Source of the DNA: Diorhabda sublineata | Lineage: Eukaryota; Arthropoda; Insecta; Coleoptera; Chrysomelidae | Direction: 5' to 3' | Assembly: GCF_026230105.1 (NCBI RefSeq) | Contig: NC_079480.1 | Location: 15,480,488-15,544,487, forward strand | Length of the DNA stretch: 64,000 nt | The notes under the pieces: generated by a model | Seen by the model: only the letters and a program-made list of their open reading frames with translations | Told to the model about the DNA's origin: nothing | Databases searched by the model: none | Position numbers and translations under genes: made by a program | Part shown: positions 30,770-42,861 of the stretch, in pieces | How the letters are laid out: every line of letters begins with the position of its first letter | Numbering within the stretch: position 1 is the stretch's first letter

Positions 30770-33700
30770 ACATCATATTTCCTTTGGCAAGCATTTGGGT
30801 GATGTATCGAATGCTTTTGACAGTGTCTAGCATACCAATTTTCTAAATAAAATAAAATCGTACATCATACTTCCTTTGGTAAGCGTTTGGGTGATATATC
30901 GAAGGCTTTTGACAGTGTCTAGTATTTCAACTTTCTGAATAAACTAAGATCGTACATCATACTCCCTTTGGCAAGCGTTTAGATGATATATCGAAGGCTT
31001 TTGACAGTGTCTAGAATACCAACTTTCTAAATAAACTAAAATCGTACATCATATTTCCTTTGGCAAGCGTTCGGGTGATATATCGATTGCTTTTGACAGT
31101 GTCTAGTATACCAACTATCGAAATAAACTAAAATCGTACATCATACTTCCTTTGGCAAGAGTTTGGATGATATATCGAAGGCAAGGCTTTTTATAGTGTC
31201 TAGCATACCAACATTCTAAATAAACTAAAATCGTACATCATACTCCCTTTGGCAAGCGTTTAGATGATATATCGAAGGCTTTTGACAGTGTCTAGAATAC
31301 CAACTTTCTAAATAAACTAAAATCGTACATCATATTTCCTTTGGCAAGCGTTCGGGTGATATATCGATTGCTTTTGACAGTGTCTAGCATACCAACATTC
31401 TAAATAAACTACAATCATACATCATATTTCCTTTGGCAAGCGTTTGGGTGATATATCGATTGCTTTTGACAGTGTCTAGCATAACAACTTTCTAAATAAA
31501 ATGAAATCGTACATCATACTTCCTTTGGCAAGCGTTTGGATGATATATCGAAGGCAAGGCTTTTTATAGTGTCTAGCATACCAACATTCTAAATAAACTA
31601 AAATCGTACATCATATTTCCTTTGGCAAGCGTTTGGATGATATATCGAAGGCAAGGCTTTTTATAGTGTCTAGCATACCAACATTCTAAATAAACTAAAA
31701 TCGTACATCATACTCCCTTTGGCAAGCGTTTAGATGATATATCGAAGGCTTTTGACAGTGTCTAGAATACCAACTTTCTAAATAAACTAAAATCGTACAT
31801 CATATTTCCTTTGGCAAGCGTTCGGGTGATATATCGATTGCTTTTGACAGTGTCTAGCATACCAACATTCTAAATAAACTACAATCATACATCATATTTC
31901 CTTTGGCAAGCGTTTGGGTGATATATCGATTGCTTTTGACAGTGTCTAGCATAACAACTTTCTAAATAAAATGAAATCGTACATCATACTTCCTTTGGCA
32001 AGCGTTTGGATGATATATCGAAGGCAAGGCTTTTTATAGTGTCTAGCATACCAACATTCTAAATAAACTAAAATCGTACATCATATTTCCTTTGGCAAGC
32101 GTTCGGGTGATATATCGATTGCTTTTGACAGTGTCTAGCATACCAACATTCTAAATAAACTAAAATCATACATCATATTTCCTTTGGCAAGCGTTTGGGT
32201 GATATATCGATTGCTTTTGACAGTGTCTAGCATAACAACTTTCTAAATAAAATGAAATCGTACATCATACTCCCTTTGGCAAGCGTTTAGATGTTATATC
32301 GAAGGCTTTTGACAGTGTCTAGAATACCAACTTTCTAAATAAACTGAAATCATACATCATATTTCCTTTGGCAAGCGTTTGGGTGTTATATCGATTGCTT
32401 TTGACAGTGTCTAGCATACCAACATTCTAAATAAACTACAATCATACATCATATTTCCTTTGGCAAGCGTTTGGGTGATATATCGATTGCTTTTGACATT
32501 GTCTAGCATAACAACTTTCTAAATAAAATGAAATCGTACATCATACTTCCTTTGGCAAGCGTTTGGGTGATATATCGAAGGCTTTTGACAGTGTCTAGAA
32601 TACCAACATTCTAAATAAACTACAATCATACATGATATTTCCTTTGGCAAGCATTTGGGTGATGTATCGAATGCTTTTGACAGTGTCTAGCATACCAATT
32701 TTCTAAATAAAATAAAATCGTACATCATACTTCCTTTGGTAAGCGTTTGGGTGATATATCGAAGGCTTTTGACAGTGTCTAGCATACCAACTTTCTGAAT
32801 AAACTAAGATCGTACATCATACTCCCTTTGGCAAGCGTTTAGATGATATATCGAAGGCTTTTGACAGTGTCTAGAATACCAACATTCTAAATAAACTACA
32901 ATCATACATCATATTTCCTTTGGCAAGCATTTGGGTGTTGTATCGAATGCTTCTGACAGTGTCTAGCATACCAACTTTCTAAATAAAATAAAATCGTACA
33001 TCATACTTCCTTTGGTAAGCGTTTGGGTGATATATCGAAGGCTTTTGACAGTGTCTAGCATACCAACATTCTAAATAAACTACAATCATACATCATATTT
33101 CCTTTGGCAAGCATTTGGGTGATGTATCGAATGCTTTTGACAGTGTCTAGCATACCAATTTTCTAAATAAAATAAAATCGTACATCATACTTCCTTTGGT
33201 AAGCGTTTGGGTGATATATCGAAGGCTTTTGACAGTGTCTAGTATTTCAACTTTCTGAATAAACTAAGATCGTACATCATACTCCCTTTGGCAAGCGTTT
33301 AGATGATATATCGAAGGCTTTTGACAGTGTCTAGAATACCAACTTTCTAAATAAACTAAAATCGTACATCATATTTCCTTTGGCAAGCGTTCGGGTGATA
33401 TATCGATTGCTTTTGACAGTGTCTAGTATACCAACTATCGAAATAAACTAAAATCGTACATCATACTTCCTTTGGCAAGCGTTTGGATGATATATCGAAG
33501 GCAAGGCTTTTTATAGTGTCTAGCATACCAACATTCTAAATAAACTAAAATCGTACATCATACTCCCTTTGGCAAGCGTTTAGATGATATATCGAAGGCT
33601 TTTGACAGTGTCTAGAATACCAACTTTCTAAATAAACTAAAATCGTACATCATATTTCCTTTGGCAAGCGTTCGGGTGATATATCGATTGCTTTTGACAG

Positions 33701-34920
33701 TGTCTAGCATACCAACATTCTAAATAAACTACAATCATACATCATATTTCCTTTGGCAAGCGTTTGGGTGATATATCGATTGCTTTTGACAGTGTCTAGC
33801 ATAACAACTTTCTAAATAAAATGAAATCGTACATCATACTTCCTTTGGCAAGCGTTTGGATGATATATCGAAGGCAAGGCTTTTTATAGTGTCTAGCATA
33901 CCAACATTCTAAATAAACTAAAATCGTACATCATATTTCCTTTGGCAAGCGTTCGGGTGATATATCGATTGCTTTTGACAGTGTCTAGCATACCAACATT
34001 CTAAATAAACTAAAATCATACATCATATTTCCTTTGGCAAGCGTTTGGGTGATATATCGATTGCTTTTGACAGTGTCTAGCATAACAACTTTCTAAATAA
34101 AATGAAATCGTACATCATACTCCCTTTGGCAAGCGTTTAGATGTTATATCGAAGGCTTTTGACAGTGTCTAGAATACCAACTTTCTAAATAAACTGAAAT
34201 CATACATCATATTTCCTTTGGCAAGCGTTTGGGTGTTATATCGATTGCTTTTGACAGTGTCTAGCATACCAACATTCTAAATAAACTACAATCATACATC
34301 ATATTTCCTTTGGCAAGCGTTTGGGTGATATATCGATTGCTTTTGACATTGTCTAGCATAACAACTTTCTAAATAAAATGAAATCGTACATCATACTTCC
34401 TTTGGCAAGCGTTTGGGTGATATATCGAAGGCTTTTGACAGTGTCTAGAATACCAACATTCTAAATAAACTACAATCATACATGATATTTCCTTTGGCAA
34501 GCATTTGGGTGATGTATCGAATGCTTTTGACAGTGTCTAGCATACCAATTTTCTAAATAAAATAAAATCGTACATCATACTTCCTTTGGTAAGCGTTTGG
34601 GTGATATATCGAAGGCTTTTGACAGTGTCTAGCATACCAACTTTCTGAATAAACTAAGATCGTACATCATACTCCCTTTGGCAAGCGTTTAGATGATATA
34701 TCGAAGGCTTTTGACAGTGTCTAGAATACCAACATTCTAAATAAACTACAATCATACATCATATTTCCTTTGGCAAGCATTTGGGTGTTGTATCGAATGC
34801 TTCTGACAGTGTCTAGCATACCAACTTTCTAAATAAAATAAAATCGTACATCATACTTCCTTTGGTAAGCGTTTGGGTGATATATCGAAGGCTTTTGACA
34901 GTGTCTAGCATACCAACATT
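30770..34920. repeat. 1,850/2,320-bp higher-order repeat
   Basis: AGTATTTCAACTTTC at 30921 recurs at 33241 (2,320 bp). GACATTGTCTAG near 32496 and 34346, CATGATATTTCC at 32631 and 34481, and GCTTCTGACAG near 32949 and 34799 recur at 1,850 bp. The difference of 470 bp is five monomers, two of them 97 bp long, present once in the first copy near 31200-31660. The 1,850-bp alignment holds from about 31590 to 33080 against 33440 to 34930. Confidence 0.88.
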
Positions 34921-36165
34921 CTAAATAAACTACAGTCATACATCATATTTCCTTTGGCAAGCGTTTGGGTGATATATCGATTGCTTTTGACAGTGTCTAG
35001 CATAACAACTTTCTAAATAGAATGAAATCGTACATCATACTTCCTTTGGCAAGCGTTTGGGTGATATATCGAAGGCTTTTGACAGTGTCTAGTATACCAA
35101 CTTTCTGAATAAACTAAGATCGTACATCATACTCCCTTTGGCAAGCGTTTAGATGATATATCGAAGGCTTTTGACAGTGTCTAGAATAACAACTTCCTAA
35201 ATAAACTAAAATCGTACATCATATTTCCTTTGGCAAGCGTTCGGGTGATATATCGATTGCTTTTGACAGTGTCTAGTATACCAACTATCGAAATAAACTA
35301 AAATCGTACATCATACTTCCTTTGGCAAGCGTTTGGATGATATATCGAAGGCATTTTACAGTGTCTAGCATACCAACATTCTAAATAAACTAAAATCGTA
35401 CATCATATTTCCTTTGGCAAGCGTTTGGGTGTTATATCGATTGCTTTTGACAGTGTCTAGCATACCAACATTCTAAATAAACTACAATCATACATCATAT
35501 TTCCTTTGGCAAGCATTTGGGTGATGTATCGAATGCTTTTGACAGTGTCTAGCATACCAATTTTCTAAATAAAATAAAATCGTACATCATACTTCCTTTG
35601 GTAAGCGTTTGGGTGATATATCGAAGGCTTTTGACAGTGTCTAGCATACCAACTTTCTGAATAAACTAAGATCGTACATCATACTCCCTTTGGCAAGCGT
35701 TTAGATGATATATCGAAGGCTTTTGACAGTGTCTAGAATACCAACATTCTAAATAAACTACAATCATACATCATATTTCCTTTGGCAAGCATTTTGATGA
35801 TGTATCGAATGCTTTTGACAGTGTCTAGCATACCAACTTTCTAAATAAAATAAAATCGTACATCATGCTTCCTTTGGTAAGCGTTTGGGTGATATATCGA
35901 AGGCTTTTGACAGTGTCTAGCATACCAACATTCTAAATAAACTAAAATCGTACATCATATTTCCTTTGGCAAGCGTTCGGGTGATATATCGATTGCTTTT
36001 GACAGTGTCTAGCATACCAACATTCTAAATAAACTACAATCATACATCATATTTCCTTTGGCAAGCGTTTGGGTGATATATCGATTGCTTTTGACAGTGT
36101 CTAGCATAACAACTTTCTAAATAAAATGAAATCGTACATCATACTTCCTTTGGCAAGCGTTTGGG
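34450..36165. repeat. Long-range copy of 28716-30430 (offset 5,734 bp)
   Basis: GCATTTTGATGATG at 30055 recurs at 35789 and AAATAGAATG at 29281 recurs at 35015. Both give an offset of 5,734 bp, which is 62 x 92 plus six 5-bp insertions. The rare CATCATGCTTCC variant is also present in both. The match starts near 34450 and fails near 36166, where one copy has CGAAGGC and the other CGATTGC. Confidence 0.85.
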
Positions 36166-36189
36166 TGATATATCGAAGGCTTTTGACAG

Positions 36190-37030
36190 TGTCTAGTATA
36201 CCAACTTTCTGAATAAACTAAGATCGTACATCATACTCCCTTTGGCAAGCGTTTAGATGATATATCGAAGGCTTTTGACAGTGTCTAGAATACCAACTTT
36301 CTAAATAAACTAAAATCGTACATCATATTTCCTTTGGCAAGCGTTCGGGTGATATATCGATTGCTTTTGACAGTGTCTAGTATACCAACTATCGAAATAA
36401 ACTAAAATCGTACATCATACTTCCTTTTGCAAGCGTTTGGATGATATATCGAAGGCAAGGCTTTTTATAGTGTCTAGCATACCAACATTCTAAATAAACT
36501 GAAATCATACATCATATTTCCTTTGGCAAGCGTTTGGGTGTTATATCGATTGCTTTTGACAGTGTCTAGCATACCAACATTCTAAATAAACTACAATCAT
36601 ACATCATATTTCCTTTGGCAAGCGTTTGGGTGATATATCGATTGCTTTTGACAGTGTCTAGCATAACAACTTTCTAAATAAAATGAAATCGTACATCATA
36701 CTCCCTTTGGCAAGCGTTTGGGTGATATATCGAAGGCTTTTGACAGTGTCTAGTATACCAACTTTCTAAATAAACTAAAATCGTACATCATATTTACTTT
36801 GGCAAGCGTTCGGGTGATATATCGATTGCTTTTGACAGTGTCTAGTATACCAACTATCGAAATAAACTAAAATCGTACATCATACTTCCTTTGGCAAGCG
36901 TTTGGATGATATATCGAAGGCAAGGCTTTTTATAGTGTCTAGCATACCAACATTCTAAATAAACTGAAATCATACATCATATTTCCTTTGGCAAGCGTTT
37001 GGGTGTTATATCGATTGCTTTTGACAGTGT
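36190..37030. repeat. 465-bp repeat (5-mer with one 97-bp monomer)
   Basis: The 97-bp variant (GAAGGCAAGGC) at 36451 recurs at 36916, 465 bp apart, followed in both cases by a CTGAAATCATAC monomer and a GGGTGTTATATCG monomer. This is the last ordered unit before the array edge. Confidence 0.75.
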
Positions 37031-37399
37031 CTAGCATACCAACATTCTAAATAAACTACAATCATGCATCATATTTCCTTTGGCAAGCATTTGGGTGATA
37101 TATCGATTGCTTTTGACAGTGTCGAGCATAACAACTTTCTAAATAAAATGAAATCGTACATCATACTTCCTTTGGCAAGCGTTTGGGTGATATATCGAAG
37201 GCTTTTGACAGTGTCTAGTATACCAACATTCTAAATAAACTACAATCATACATCATATTTCCTTTGGCAAGCATTTGGGTGATGTATCGAATGCTTTTGA
37301 CAGTGTCTAGCATACCAACTTTCTAAATAAAATAAAATCGTACATCATACTTCCTTTGGTAAGCGTTTGGGTGATATATCGAAGGCTTTTGACAGTGTC

Positions 37400-37925
37400 T
37401 AGCATACCAACTTTCTAAATAAAATAAAATCGTACATCATACTTCCTTTGGTAAGCGTTTGGGTGATGTATCGAATGCTTTTGACAGTGTCTAGCATACC
37501 AACTTTCTAAATAAACTAAAATCGTACATCATACTTCCTTTGGCATGCGTTTGGGTGATATATAGAAGGCTTTTGACAGTGTCTAGCATACCAAATTTCT
37601 AAATAAACTAAAATCGTACATCATACTTCCTTTGGTAAGCGTTTAGGTGATATATCAAAGGCTTCCAACAGTGTCTAGCATACCAACATTCTAAATAAAC
37701 TAAAACCATACATCATATTTCCTTTGGCAAGCGTTTGGGTGATATATCGAAGGCTTTTGACAGTGTCTAGCATACCAACTTTCTAAATAAACTAAAATCG
37801 TACATCATACTTCCTTTGGCAAGCGTTTGGATGATATATCGAAGGATTTTGAGAGTATCTAGCAGACCAACTTTTCAAATAAACTAAAATCGTACATCAT
37901 ACTTCCTTTGGCAAGGGTTTGGGTG
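37400..37925. repeat. Degenerate right edge of satellite 1
   Basis: The final monomers carry many private changes not seen deeper in the array: GGCATGCG, TATAGAAGG, CCAAATTTC, TTCCAACAGTGTC, AAAACCATAC, TTTTGAGAGTATC, TAGCAGACC, CTTTTCAAAT and AAGGGTTTGGG. The last monomer stops after GGGTTTGGGTG at 37925 and the sequence continues as TCCTCAAGATG, which is unrelated. I saw no target-site duplication or mobile element at the junction. Confidence 0.85.
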
Positions 37926-39026
37926 TCCTCAAGATGTTTCGTTCTGCTCGATCCACGTACTAAACCCTTCCAAAGACTACTAGAAAATCAATATCATTTT
38001 TTTCAGCTCTCACTTCGGTTTTTTTTTTGACAAAATCCTCACATGGAAACTTAATATGATCACGTAAAACATCATATTTTTATTACTAACATTCCCAACA
38101 GTTGTTTTTGGTAATTAAATCAATTTTTTTCGAAATCCCGGCGGGGATAACAGACAAGTTGTGAAAAAAAAATGTTAAACAGATTACTGCAGTTCTCTGA
38201 ATATATATATTCATATCTGAAGCCCGACAAAAAATATTTACTTAGGCACGGCATTTTGAAATATTGGTCCCTTTTGTTGCTGGAAAAGATAAAATGGAAA
38301 ATAAAATTTTGAGCGTGGAAATTGTGGTAATTTTTTGAAACATGACTTCATATATGACTATCTGTTTCTTGTAGAATTGATTAACACTGAATTCTAAATG
38401 CAATGAGGAACATTTTTCGTGGAAAGTGAAATAGATGTCGAGGTAAAACTTAATGCAACCTACCCTAATACATAAAAAAGTTAATGTAGCTTCACCCTGG
38501 AATTTATAGCTCGTAACGATTTAATAGGTTCAAAAATAATACCCCGACATCAATATATTGTTTCAACCACATCAAGGTTTTTTTCTAAATTAGCAGAATT
38601 TCATAATTTCGATTCGATTTCGTCGTCCGAGGATTCTTTTATAAACTTTTATCAAAGGCCGTCTGTTTTTAAGTTAATTTGTGCTTCTTTGAAAGTTTGT
38701 ATTAAACGTTCTAGAACGGACAAAAATTTTAGATACAAAAGCGAGTGAAAATGAAAGATTCAAACGAAAACTTATCAAAAATTAATTTATTCATTATCAA
38801 AAGGAAGTTTTTGGTAACCAAAACGCTTCGGCGATATCCCGAATGTATCGAAGTTAGATTTATAACTGCAAATATACAAGATATAGTTAAAAATAATCTA
38901 ATATAAATTAATATGATAATCGTAATCACAGATTATGCAATGCAGATCAAAAAACTCAACATCTTTTAAACAGTAGTGGTTTAATCAACATTTTATACGA
39001 GGAACTTATAATTATCATTCAAGTGA
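37926..39026. other. AT-rich non-coding stretch next to satellite 1
   Basis: There is no convincing open frame or RNA gene here. The first ~60 bp have slightly higher GC. A short GC-rich word, AAATCCCGGCGGGGA at 38133, resembles one near 46199, and both are followed 50-70 bp later by ATATATTCATAT-type sequence. 38380-38560 is low in simple repeats and may be a fragment of an old mobile element, but I cannot assign it. Confidence 0.5.
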
Positions 39027-39368
39027 ATGATTCTTCTTCTTGTTCTTTATACTTCAATAAATTCGTTGAAATTTACTGCTTTTATGAAACAGTTCGAAAG
39101 GAGGAATCACCTGGAAACTCGGATTGGTTTCAAGTTGTTGCTACTCCAGTTCAGTCATTCTTTTGTAAAATCGACCGTTATGATTGAAACAGTTCCTTTA
39201 TGTAGTATATTTGCAACGAAAAATGCAATTTCGGGATTTTATCTTCGGGGAACAATATATTTTATGATGAAAAATTGTTTGTTAAAAAAAATAAAGGAAC
39301 TAGAATTATATATAGCTTATTCTAAGGACGTCTGTATATATATTTTCTTTAAGCAAAATTCTCTATAG
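39027..39368 (+). CDS. Hypothetical 113-codon open frame, probably not a gene
   Basis: This is the longest ATG-initiated frame in the non-satellite part of the window. The predicted protein starts MILLLVLYTSINSLKF, is rich in Leu, Ile, Phe and Lys, and has a hydrophobic N-terminus that could pass for a signal anchor. I see no domain, catalytic motif or repeat. Composition matches what AT-rich DNA gives by chance, no splice or promoter signals stand out, and no neighbour suggests a function. I list it only because nothing else occupies the region; chance is the best explanation. Confidence 0.12.
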   Translation: MILLLVLYTSINSLKFTAFMKQFERRNHLETRIGFKLLLLQFSHSFVKSTVMIETVPLCSIFATKNAISGFYLRGTIYFMMKNCLLKKIKELELYIAYSKDVCIYIFFKQNSL

Positions 39369-39888
39369 TGGTTAACTGATTAAAAAGCTCAAAAATCTCA
39401 CAATCTCTAATTACCCACATAAATTGGATGAAATTTCCTTCCCTAGTAGTGGTTTTACTCTTTCCCATTTCGTTGCGACACAAAGAATAAAAGCGAAAAG
39501 AGAAATAATTTTGTTAATTACTTTAGAACAGAAAATTTAGTAAGTGTATCATCATTAAGAACGTTGCCATCAACATACATAACAAGTAGTCACTGAGAAA
39601 TATTTAATTAATATATAAAAAGTGTGGTTATTAAGTAACAAAACCAGCGATGCTTTGGAAAAAGTTACGACTGTCAAATAATTAACCTGAAGTCAATTCT
39701 TTATGCAGGGGGCTGCATTTTAGAGGAACATTTCTTATATGAACAAAAATTCCTTGATCCTAACTCAAAATTTTCCAACGAATTTCTTTGCGTAGAAGCT
39801 GTTTTCCATTTTGCATGAAAAATAGAGTGAAATCTAGAAAAACTGGTCATATCTGCATTTAAAGTAACAAGATTTAAGTCGAGTTATA
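39369..39888. other. AT-rich spacer, nothing recognised
   Basis: The stretch has frequent stops in all frames and no internal repeat, hairpin or RNA gene that I can see. It ends where the 143-bp tandem array begins. Confidence 0.5.
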
Positions 39889-41057
39889 TTAGAAAGATTA
39901 TTCGACAACATGAAACCCTATTATTCGTAAAATAAACGTCAGTTGATTAAACCTAGTTTTGAGAACTAGAAAGATTATTCAATAACCCCGAATATTCGTA
40001 ACAAAGCTTCCAAAAACGTCAGTTGGCGGTTTTAACTCTTGAAGATCGATTTAACAGTACTCAGACAGTAGTTCTAAGAACCTACAAGGATGGTTTTTGT
40101 ATTAGATAGATTATTCAACAACATAAAACCCGAATATTCGTTAAAGAAGCTTCCAAAAACGTCAGTTGGTGCTTTTAACTATTGATTTAGCAACACTCAG
40201 ACAGTAATTCTAAGAACCTGTAAGGATGGTTTTGATACTAGAAAGATTATTAAACAACACGAATCCCAGATATTCATGAAATAAACTACCAAGAACGTCA
40301 GTTGACGGTTTTAACTCTTGAAGATCGGTTTAGCAGCACTCAGACAGTGGTTCTAAGAATAAGGAAGAATGTTTTTGATATTAGAAAGATTAATCAACAA
40401 CATAAAACTCGAATATTCATAAAACAAGCTTCAAAGAACGTCAATTGACGGCTTTAACTCTTGTAGATCGAAGTTTTGATACTAGAAAGATTATTGAACA
40501 ACATGAATCCCAAATATTCGTAAAATAAACTTCGAAAAACGTCACTTGATGGTTTTAACTCTTGAAGATCGATTCAGCAACACTCAGAGAGTGATTCTTC
40601 TAAGAACATGTAAGGATGGTTTTGATACTAGGAAGATTATTGAAAACATGAATCCCAAATATTCGTAAAATAAACTTCCAAAAACGTCACTTGATGGTTT
40701 TAACTCTTGAAGATCGATTCAGCAACACTCAGACAGTGATTCTAAGAACATGTAAGGATGGTTTTGATACTAGGAAGATTATTCAACAACATAAAACCCG
40801 AATATTTGTAAAATAAACTTCCAAAAACGTCAGCTGACGGTTTTAACTCTTGAAGATCGATTCAGCAGCACTCAGACAGTAGTTTTAAAAACATACAAGG
40901 ATGTTTTTCATATTAAAGAGATTATTCAACAACATAAAACCCGAATATTCGTAAAATAAACCTCCAAAAACGTCAGTTGAAGGTTTTAGCTCTTGAAGAT
41001 CGATTCAGCAGCACTCAGACAGTAGTTTTAAAAACATACAAGGATGGTTTTGATACC
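39889..41057. repeat. 143-bp diverged tandem repeat, about 8 copies
   Basis: The word AAAACGTCAGTTGACGG and its variants recur with ACG at 40016, 40159, 40295, 40438, 40539, 40684, 40827 and 40970. The spacings are 143, 136, 143, 101, 145, 143 and 143 bp. Each unit reads roughly AGAAAGATTATTCAACAAC, then ATAAAACCCGAATATTCG, CTTCCAAAAACGTC, TTTTAACTCTTGAAGATCG, CAGCACTCAGACAG and AAGGATGGTTTTGATA. One copy (about 40439-40539) is shortened to 101 bp. Copies are clearly diverged, so the array is much older than the satellites on either side. Confidence 0.92.
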
Positions 41058-42861
41058 TACATTATTAGTGTGGAATAAGAAGTTTTCGTATTTCTTTCTG
41101 CTTCCCATATTCGATTATAAATATATTAATATCTACGAGGATTGTTCCAAAAGTACCTGTACTCAAGAAAACGATGTTTAATAAGTTTGATACCCTTTTT
41201 AGATGAGTTGTCAAGCTCATCAAAACAGCAAACAACTGCCTATTCATCAGCGACGTAAAGGAAATTTCAGCTTGAATAGAGAATCGACTGAAACGTTATT
41301 TAAATTTGATTCAAATAATAAAAAAAAACAATCCCACATTTTGACATTGCATTCTATTAATGACGAAGTTTGTTTTTGATTTAATATCATGTATGTAATA
41401 AATTTCGTTTGTGCTAGATCTAGTAAAGCAAGTTTTAGTCTTGAAAAAGGATTAAAAGGACGAAATACGTACACACTATAAACTCCCATGCGACAGTAAA
41501 GTTTCCTATGAGAAACGAAGATTACGCAAACACTACGAGTTACATTATTTACATATTTCTTGTTAGTACTTACAAAGCTACAAACTTGGTTACTTAAATA
41601 TGCTTACCGCTTTTGGCATACCCTTAATCGTATAAATGACTTTTATATAATTTACTCAACAAAACGATTATTTGATTTGATGTAATTACTAGATTTGTAT
41701 CATAGTAAACTCGTATACACAATGTATCATCATACGTATGTGATAAACTATATGAAAATATGAGAAAAAAAGTTTTTTAATACATTCTCGATGCAGTAGA
41801 TGCTCATAGATCGAATATCAGTATCATTCCTATCCATATAGTGATTTCAAATTTGAATCAAATTGAATTCCTACCGATAGAAAGTTACTTTCCAATATTT
41901 CATCTTATAAACGTATATACAAATAACCAATACGTCAATATTTTAATATATTTTCCTCAAAATATCTAAAAGTATATTCGTTATTTACTTTCATGTATAA
42001 AAAAATCAATTTAAGAAAATTTATCGCTGAAAATCATTAATCACAACAACTATAGTGACCTCATTCAATGCTGATTCTCGCCTGACTTCTTGTAATAAAT
42101 ATCGAAAGTTAAATTGAAATTTCTAGAATCGTTGATGAATACTCGATTATCTACAATTACGTTTCTGAAGACCTCAAATTGATTATCGAAACGTGTGTTA
42201 GGCACTAAATCTTTCTAAAATATCTCAACCATAAATAACACTAAAAAAACATCGATATAATAATAATTAGTAATAAATATTCTGTTGATTTTTCAAAAAT
42301 ATTATTTACTCAGTTGTATAAACTTATCTTGAAAGAAAAGAGAATCACCTCAAAATTAATTGGTGGTATTCGAAGGTGTATACAAAGAAATTCCCTTTCG
42401 GAATATACTATAAAACGAGGTAATTACCTTTCCAAAAGTGGATTTATTTGGCAACGTTGTTACCTCAAGTGATATATTGGATGATTTCATTAAAGTTAAG
42501 CTAAACTTACAGTTTGGAAGTGACTGCTTAGCATTTTATCCACTGTACAGGTGAATAACGTGATGGGAATGAAGCAGCAACAAATGAAAGTATTTTCAAA
42601 CCAAGACCAAATAATATCTCAACGATATTTCTTCATTTTCATATAAATAAATATTGAATTTCAATTTTTTACTCCATATAATCGTTTTCAATCAATTTGA
42701 TTTAAAATATTTTGAGCTCTACTTTGAAAAATCGCAGTCGATTATAAATAAATCGAGAAAATATGATTTGTTCACCAAGACTATTTATTATAAACTAACT
42801 AACGTTAAACTTACGTGAATGAACTAACACAAATACGTAACACGATTTTCCTAGAAATTAG
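41058..42861. other. AT-rich spacer without recognisable genes
   Basis: Two short minus-strand frames (41489-41247 and 41247-41065) abut, but their products have chance-like composition and no motif. Occasional GTAAGT-like words on the minus strand (for example near 42507 and 42812) lack a convincing upstream exon. 42360-42560 has somewhat higher GC with no open frame of note. Confidence 0.5.

Larger units (their letters stand above)
1..37925. repeat. Satellite 1: 92-bp tandem array, about 412 monomers
   Basis: The monomer recurs every 92 bp: the word ATCGTACATC starts at 11, 103 and 195, and the period persists to the right junction. The invariant frame is ATCGTACATCATACTTCC, then TTTGGCAAGCGTTTGGGTG, ATATATCGAAGGC, TTTTGACAGTGTCTAG and CATACCAACTTTCTAAATAA. 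Variation is concentrated at a few sites: CGAAGGC/CGATTGC/CGAAGAC/CGACGGC, ACTTTCT/ACATTCT/ACTTTCG/ACTATCG, TCGTAC/TCATAC and GGCAAG/GGTAAG. These define monomer types that are reused in ordered blocks (HORs listed separately). Length is mostly 92 bp; there are 91-bp copies (e.g. near 231) and 97-bp copies carrying an AAGGC duplication. A typical monomer is about 37% GC. All monomers are in one orientation, with no embedded mobile element seen. The array continues beyond the left edge. Open frames of 60-83 codons on the minus strand are by-products of the repeat. Confidence 0.98.

Noticed and set aside
1..37925. CRISPR array
   Set aside because: The repeats are contiguous 92-bp monomers without unique spacers, the region is eukaryotic-type satellite, and no cas-like genes are present.
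1..37925. CENP-B box in satellite 1
   Set aside because: No monomer contains the TTCG....A..CGGG core; the nearest, around GCGTTCGGGTG, lacks the required spacing.
41065..41489. Two abutting minus-strand frames (60 and 80 codons)
   Set aside because: The stop/start overlap looks operon-like, but this is eukaryotic AT-rich DNA, the products have no motif, and no coding composition is seen.
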